From the NCBI GenBank assembly GCA_001804415.1, contig MHGA01000044.1:1-45755 (forward strand): a stretch of DNA of 45,755 bases. The letters are read 5' to 3'. This DNA is from Candidatus Aquivivens invisus. Its GTDB lineage: Bacteria > Omnitrophota > Gorgyraeia > Aquiviventales > Aquiviventaceae. This document shows, piece by piece, positions 43,122 to 45,755 of this stretch; the first letter of the stretch is position 1, and the number at the start of each line of letters is the position of its first letter. Below the pieces are notes generated by a model. That model was given only the letters and a program-made list of their open reading frames with translations, was not told the DNA's origin and ran no database searches. Both the position numbers and the translations under genes were made by a program.

Positions 43122-44204
43122 TTAACGTTCTTGGCCGTTCGAAATCGCGATCTTCGTCCGCAGATAGCGGATGTCTTCCAATCCTTTTCCGACACCGAGG
43201 GCGACCGCGGTCATCGCGTTTTCGGCCACATGGACCGGCAGGCTCGTCTCTTCGGCGAGCAATTTGTCCAGGCCGCGCAGCAGCGAGCTGCCTCCCGCCA
43301 TGACGATCCCCCGATCGATGAGATCGGCGGCCAGCTCAGGGGGGGTTTTTTCCAAGGTGGAGCGAGCCGCTTCGATGATCAGGCGAATCGGCTCTGACAG
43401 CGCTTCGCGGATTTCCTCGGAGGTGACGGTAATCGTCTTCGGCAGCCCGGTGATGAGATCGCGGCCCCGGACGTCCATGGTCAACTCCTGCTCCAGGGGA
43501 TACGCGGAGCCGATGCGGATCTTGATCTCTTCAGCCGTCCGTTCCCCGATCATCAGGTTGTAGACTTTCCGCAAGTGTTCGATGATCGCCTGATCCATCT
43601 CATCGCCGGCGATCCGGATCGACCTGGAGACGACGGTGCCGTCCAGCGAGATCACCGCCATCTCCGTGGTGCCCCCGCCGATGTCGACGATCATATTGCC
43701 GCCCGGCTCATGCACCGGCAGGCCCACACCGATGGCCGCCGCCTTGGGTTCCTCCACGAGGAACACCTCGCGCGCGCCGGCCCGCAGCGCCGAATCGCGC
43801 ACCGCCCGCTTCTCCACCTCGGTGATGCCGGAGGGAATGGCCACGACGACCAGCGGTTTGTTGATCTTGCGGGGCTGCGCTTTTTTGATGAAGTAGCGCA
43901 GCATGGCTTCCGTCACTTCAAAATCGGCGATCACGCCGTCCTTCATCGGGCGGATGGCGGAGATGTTGCCCGGCGTGCGCCCGATCATCCGTTTGGCCTC
44001 TTCCCCCACCGCCAGCACCTTCATGGAGCCGCGTTGGACCGCCACGACGGAGGGTTCGCACAAGACGATGCCCCGCCCTTTCACATAGACGAGAGAGGTG
44101 GCGGTGCCGAGGTCGATGGCGAGATCGTTGGAGAACAGGCCGAGAAACGAGTTGAAGCTTCGCTCAAGGAACACTCGTCCTCGCTGGAAGAGACGCTTTA
44201 GCAT
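43122..44204 (-). CDS. mreB: Rod shape-determining actin homologue MreB
   Basis: Forms membrane-bound filaments that organise lateral wall synthesis. The 360-aa protein has the phosphate-1 loop [16 protein letters not shown], phosphate-2 [19 protein letters not shown], and the adenosine motif [16 protein letters not shown]. The N-terminus carries a basic/hydrophobic extension ([17 protein letters not shown]) before the actin fold. Head gene of the mreBCD-mrdA-rodA operon, behind a promoter at 44228-44256. Confidence 0.96.
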   Translation of the reverse strand: MLKRLFQRGRVFLERSFNSFLGLFSNDLAIDLGTATSLVYVKGRGIVLCEPSVVAVQRGSMKVLAVGEEAKRMIGRTPGNISAIRPMKDGVIADFEVTEAMLRYFIKKAQPRKINKPLVVVAIPSGITEVEKRAVRDSALRAGAREVFLVEEPKAAAIGVGLPVHEPGGNMIVDIGGGTTEMAVISLDGTVVSRSIRIAGDEMDQAIIEHLRKVYNLMIGERTAEEIKIRIGSAYPLEQELTMDVRGRDLITGLPKTITVTSEEIREALSEPIRLIIEAARSTLEKTPPELAADLIDRGIVMAGGSSLLRGLDKLLAEETSLPVHVAENAMTAVALGVGKGLEDIRYLRTKIAISNGQER

Positions 44205-44227
44205 GGAGGCTGTAATAGGTCGGAGCT

Positions 44228-44256
44228 ATCGTAGCAGGCGAGGCGCGGGTTGTCAA
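44228..44256 (-). promoter_or_regulatory. Promoter of the mreBCD-mrdA-rodA operon
   Basis: Minus-strand TTGACA (44251-44256), 17-bp spacer, TACGAT (44228-44233). The -35 is embedded in an inverted repeat GGTTGT / ACAACC (44248-44261), a possible operator. Confidence 0.8.
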
Positions 44257-44281
44257 CAACCTGTACTCGGTAGTGCGTCCC

Positions 44282-45412
44282 TCAAGGAGATTGCCCGAAT
44301 GGGTCTGCAATTCCCTTTGGTTCACGAGTTGACTCGCGGATTTGTTTGACGAGTTCAGAAGCCGTATAGTACCTGCCCCGTTTCGATCCCGTTGCAAGCA
44401 GCAAACCGCGAGTGACCAATGCCTTTAAGTCGCGACTAGCCACCTGGTCAGAAATCTCCGCAGCCGAACGATACGTTGGATTGCGGACTTTATAGCCAAT
44501 CGCGGCATCCATCAGTGCCATCATCATTCGCTCTGAAAGCTTCTGTTTTTTTACCTCGGACTCTAAAGTGGCCCATAGACGGTGCATCTCCTTCGTCCGC
44601 TTGAGAAGCGTCATCGCTTGGCGATAGTGAGCGGTTAAGCAGAAACGCACCCACCGTCGAGTATCCCCCTCGGGATTCCAGGTCTTGCCACCCGTGATTT
44701 GGAGAACATCGTAATACTCTTGCGTGTTACGTCCGAGATATTCTTCAATACTGCAAAATTCTGGCGCGAGCGTGCCTGTTGTCTTGGCGAGAATTAAGGT
44801 TTGGAGACAACGAGCCATGCGACCATTGCCATCTCTGAATGGGTGAATCATGACAAGATTCAGATGCCCCATGGCCCCACGAACCATGGCGTGTGTTTTT
44901 CCACCATCAGTATTGAGCGATTCGACCAGCTCCTCCATCAAACGTGGGACTTGGTCAGCATCAGGGCCTTCGTACATGACGACATTCTTTGCTTCATCTC
45001 GTACGGCAATATATCCCGGCCTCCACTTGCCAGGGCTCTTTAAGAGATTGTATTGAAGCATCATGTAGTGGAGGCTTTTCAGGAGATCGGTTGAATACCG
45101 GAAATATGGGTCATCGGCTAGCTGAAGCACATAGGTCATTGCTTCGCGGTAGCAATTCACAGCAAACCAAGCTTCTGTTTTTTCGTCCAACGGCTCTTCC
45201 TTTTGAGCTGCCGCGAGCGCATCATCGGGGGATACATGATAACCTTCAATACTGTTGGAACCTCGCAAGGCTTTGGCAAATGTGCTCCTTCTGAGGATTC
45301 CGAACCAACGTGTTGGCTGCCTCAGCGCATAGCTCAGCTTGCTCTTTAATTCATCTATAAGCGCAACGACCTCAACCTCTTTGGTTTTTAGTTCTGGTGT
45401 CTTAAATAGCAT
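44282..45412 (-). CDS. Fic-family AMP-transferase with C-terminal winged helix
   Basis: Fic enzymes transfer AMP (or another nucleotide moiety) to a protein hydroxyl. The 376-aa protein has an N-terminal inhibitory helix with SNSIEG (residues 52-57, class II S/T-x3-E-G), the Fic core motif HPFRDGNGRMAR from His190, and a C-terminal winged-helix-like domain (about 290-360, YRSAAEISDQVASRDLKALV). Catalytic and inhibitory residues are intact, so it should be an auto-inhibited active enzyme. The gene and its upstream region are AT-richer than the mre operon, with its own promoter, suggesting separate acquisition. Confidence 0.92.
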   Translation of the reverse strand: MLFKTPELKTKEVEVVALIDELKSKLSYALRQPTRWFGILRRSTFAKALRGSNSIEGYHVSPDDALAAAQKEEPLDEKTEAWFAVNCYREAMTYVLQLADDPYFRYSTDLLKSLHYMMLQYNLLKSPGKWRPGYIAVRDEAKNVVMYEGPDADQVPRLMEELVESLNTDGGKTHAMVRGAMGHLNLVMIHPFRDGNGRMARCLQTLILAKTTGTLAPEFCSIEEYLGRNTQEYYDVLQITGGKTWNPEGDTRRWVRFCLTAHYRQAMTLLKRTKEMHRLWATLESEVKKQKLSERMMMALMDAAIGYKVRNPTYRSAAEISDQVASRDLKALVTRGLLLATGSKRGRYYTASELVKQIRESTREPKGIADPFGQSP

Positions 45413-45447
45413 AATGGTTAGTTCCTTTCCTTCTGTTCATAATACAA

Positions 45448-45476
45448 AGTATATCTGTATATTATATAGTTGTCAA
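45448..45476 (-). promoter_or_regulatory. Strong sigma70 promoter of the fic gene
   Basis: Minus-strand TTGACA (45471-45476), 17-bp spacer, TATACT (45448-45453), in a very AT-rich patch. Two direct copies of TGTATATT on the plus strand (starting about 45457 and 45478) flank the -35 and could be operators. Confidence 0.85.
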
Positions 45477-45537
45477 CTGTATATTGAGGAGGGAATTACG
45501 AAGCAGCTATGGAGCGTAGAAGATATTGCGGGGCTGT

Positions 45538-45755
45538 TCAACAGGCGGGAACGGGAGGGGATCGCTTGCGACGGCGCAGGCCGAGGCCTGCCAATCCCAG
45601 CCCCATCAATGTCAGGCTGCCAGGCTCCGGAATGACGGGGTGCTGGCCATCGCTGGAGGGCCGGAACTCAAGATTGTCAATCGCCGTGCTGCTGTCAAAC
45701 ACAGGCGTGTCCGCATCCCAGGTCACTGACGACAGACCGGTCCAACCGCCTGGGA
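45538..45755 (-). CDS. PEP-CTERM sorting-domain protein, C-terminal part (runs off the window)
   Basis: The frame is open from the window edge to a stop at 45538. The visible 72 residues end with a VIPEPGSLTLMGLGLAGLGL segment followed by RRRKRS, the tripartite PEP-CTERM signal (Pro-Glu-Pro, hydrophobic helix, basic cluster) recognised by an exosortase. The preceding FDSSTAIDNLEF is the usual end of the extracellular domain in such proteins. It implies an exosortase elsewhere in the genome. The nature of the exported domain cannot be judged. Confidence 0.85.
   Translation of the reverse strand, partial: PGGWTGLSSVTWDADTPVFDSSTAIDNLEFRPSSDGQHPVIPEPGSLTLMGLGLAGLGLRRRKRSPPVPAC

Overview
The window is a gene-dense, GC-rich bacterial chromosome segment in which almost every gene lies on the minus strand; cinA is the one clear exception. 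RodZ, MreBCD, PBP2, RodA, a type IV pilus with a secretin, and a C-terminal PEP-CTERM sorting signal indicate a rod-forming, diderm (Gram-negative type) bacterium. Gene order and pilin style suggest an uncultured lineage, possibly Omnitrophota or another deep candidate phylum. That placement is a guess; nothing in the window proves it.

Layout in order of position. (1) 1-4591: recA, a DegP/DegQ-type protease, recX and the 5' end of alaS form one minus-strand unit, with cinA divergent from recA over a very tight promoter region. (2) 4650-7857: an AT-richer block holding a four-gene operon (AbrB antitoxin, PIN toxin, winged-helix-like protein, GHKL ATPase) with its own near-consensus promoter, probably an acquired conflict/defence module. 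(3) 7870-16533: thpR, pgpA, pgsA, rimO, a RodZ-like gene, ftsK, pnp and rpsO, a housekeeping run headed by a strong promoter before rpsO. (4) 16549-22340: rnpB, rnhA, a coiled-coil zinc-ribbon gene, tRNA-Val, tRNA-Met, rpoD, dnaG and cvpA, a macromolecular-synthesis operon with a promoter before cvpA. (5) 22544-38666: a complete type IV pilus locus in two transcription units. (6) 38759-44256: the mreBCD-mrdA-rodA rod-shape operon. (7) 44282-45755: a Fic protein with its own promoter and the 3' end of a PEP-CTERM protein gene.

The most interesting signals are RNA-level and repeat-level. The operon running from a small gene through a degenerate GGDEF protein, pilT, an MshEN protein, two pilB genes, a pilin and pilC begins with a GEMM-I cyclic-di-GMP riboswitch. 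The second unit (pilins, pilV/W-like genes, then probably pilMNOPQ) begins with promoter, GEMM-like aptamer, 10-bp antiterminator pairing, intrinsic terminator and pilin start. By hand alignment its ligand-determining position is A and its core reads CGGAAA, as in cGAMP-type GEMM-Ib switches. Together with three MshEN domains and the degenerate GGDEF protein, this locus looks like a cyclic-dinucleotide-controlled pilus.

Three copies of a C-run/G-run palindrome sit inside structured RNAs (two in RNase P RNA, one in the c-di-GMP riboswitch). Two roughly 105-115 bp multi-stem dyads fill stop-to-start gaps inside operons. Degenerate 7-bp-period repeats decorate most intergenic spacers and invade coding ends. 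All calls come from reading the sequence by eye; no searches or structure predictions were run.
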